A stretch of 64,000 bases of DNA from Alphaproteobacteria bacterium (GTDB lineage Bacteria; Pseudomonadota; Alphaproteobacteria; Rhodobacterales; Rhodobacteraceae). Below the pieces are notes generated by a model. It ran no database searches and was not told the DNA's origin. It saw only the letters and a list, made by a program, of their open reading frames with translations. The stretch spans positions 62,001 to 126,000 of the forward strand of contig JAUHVR010000005.1 in NCBI GenBank assembly GCA_030424865.1, given 5' to 3'. Of this stretch, positions 63,753-64,000 are shown piece by piece. Positions within the stretch are counted from its first letter, which is position 1. Every line of letters begins with the position of its first letter. Both the position numbers and the translations under genes were made by a program.

Positions 63753-64000
63753 TGGAGAAATTCGCCTTCAAGATGCACCTCAATCCGGGGGCAAAGGACG
63801 AATACAAGAAACGCCATGATCAGATCTGGCCCGAGCTTGTCGCTCTTCTGAAAGAGGCCGGCGTGTCGGACTATTCGATCCACCTGGACGAGGACACGAA
63901 TACGCTGTTCGGCGTGTTGTGGCGCACAGAGGATCACGGCATGAACGATCTGCCGTCCCATGACATCATGCAGAAGTGGTGGGCGCATATGGCTGACATC
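63752..64000 (+). CDS. rhaU: L-rhamnose mutarotase, 5' part (runs off the right edge)
   Basis: The first 83 residues are present. They match the small ferredoxin-like mutarotase: [20 protein letters not shown] with the active-site His, [28 protein letters not shown], and [10 protein letters not shown]. The family is about 105 residues, so roughly 20 are missing. It interconverts the anomers of L-rhamnose for the isomerase. In R. leguminosarum the kinase gene rhaK follows; it should lie just outside the window. Confidence 0.93.
   Translation, partial: MEKFAFKMHLNPGAKDEYKKRHDQIWPELVALLKEAGVSDYSIHLDEDTNTLFGVLWRTEDHGMNDLPSHDIMQKWWAHMADI

Overview
The window is high-GC DNA from an alphaproteobacterium, most likely a member of the Rhodobacterales (Roseobacter-type). 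The reasons are the form I CO dehydrogenase cluster, a rhizobial-type rha locus, a second dedicated sigma-54 gene, and strong GGAGG ribosome binding sites. I saw no rRNA, tRNA, CRISPR array, insertion sequence or integrase. It looks like ordinary chromosome or a chromid packed with catabolic modules.

Layout. (1) 1-830: the end of a PanB-like gene and a Rieske ferredoxin. (2) 1078-16287, all on the minus strand: a propane/acetone-type soluble diiron monooxygenase operon. From its promoter it reads prmA, prmB, prmC, prmD, amidohydrolase, DUF59 protein, GroEL-like chaperonin and zinc alcohol dehydrogenase. Beyond these follow a glyoxalase-fold gene, a gluconate dehydrogenase subunit 3-like gene, katG, an unknown gene and an AcoR/MimR-type sigma-54 activator. 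A near-perfect -24/-12 promoter sits at 16509-16525, and a second RpoN-type sigma factor is encoded immediately beyond it at 16802-18043. Activator, sigma factor and promoter form a self-contained sigma-54 circuit. (3) 18134-21039: five genes I cannot assign, including a beta-propeller-like protein and a coiled-coil protein. (4) 21374-28935: a GNAT protein, an AcoR-like regulator with a degenerate AAA+ domain, and a five-gene branched-chain-amino-acid-type ABC importer. (5) 29193-32401: a PepSY protein, response regulator, sensor kinase, small membrane protein and b-type cytochrome, with two matching palindromes that probably bind the regulator. (6) 32516-43773: an AraC-type gene divergent from a long operon of aldehyde dehydrogenase, a second ABC importer, another aldehyde dehydrogenase, a coniferyl-alcohol-dehydrogenase-like SDR and an SPFH protein, probably for uptake and oxidation of an aromatic aldehyde or alcohol. 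(7) 43965-54754: a rhomboid protein, then coxC-M-S-L-D-E-F-mocA-(33-codon ORF)-G-I for aerobic CO oxidation. (8) 54791-64000: L-rhamnose catabolism, rhaD-rhaA divergent from rhaR-S-T-P-Q-U, with rhaU cut by the window edge.

Together the genes describe a mixotroph that supplements heterotrophy with CO oxidation and short-chain alkane or ketone oxidation. The most interesting signals are regulatory and small-scale: the private sigma-54 circuit, a 69-bp rha operator made of six half-sites phased at 10 bp, a 21-bp-spaced direct repeat in front of coxM that suits a LytTR protein, an unannotated 33-aa cox ORF ending in a double cysteine, and a recurrent pattern of strong stem-loops inside operons.
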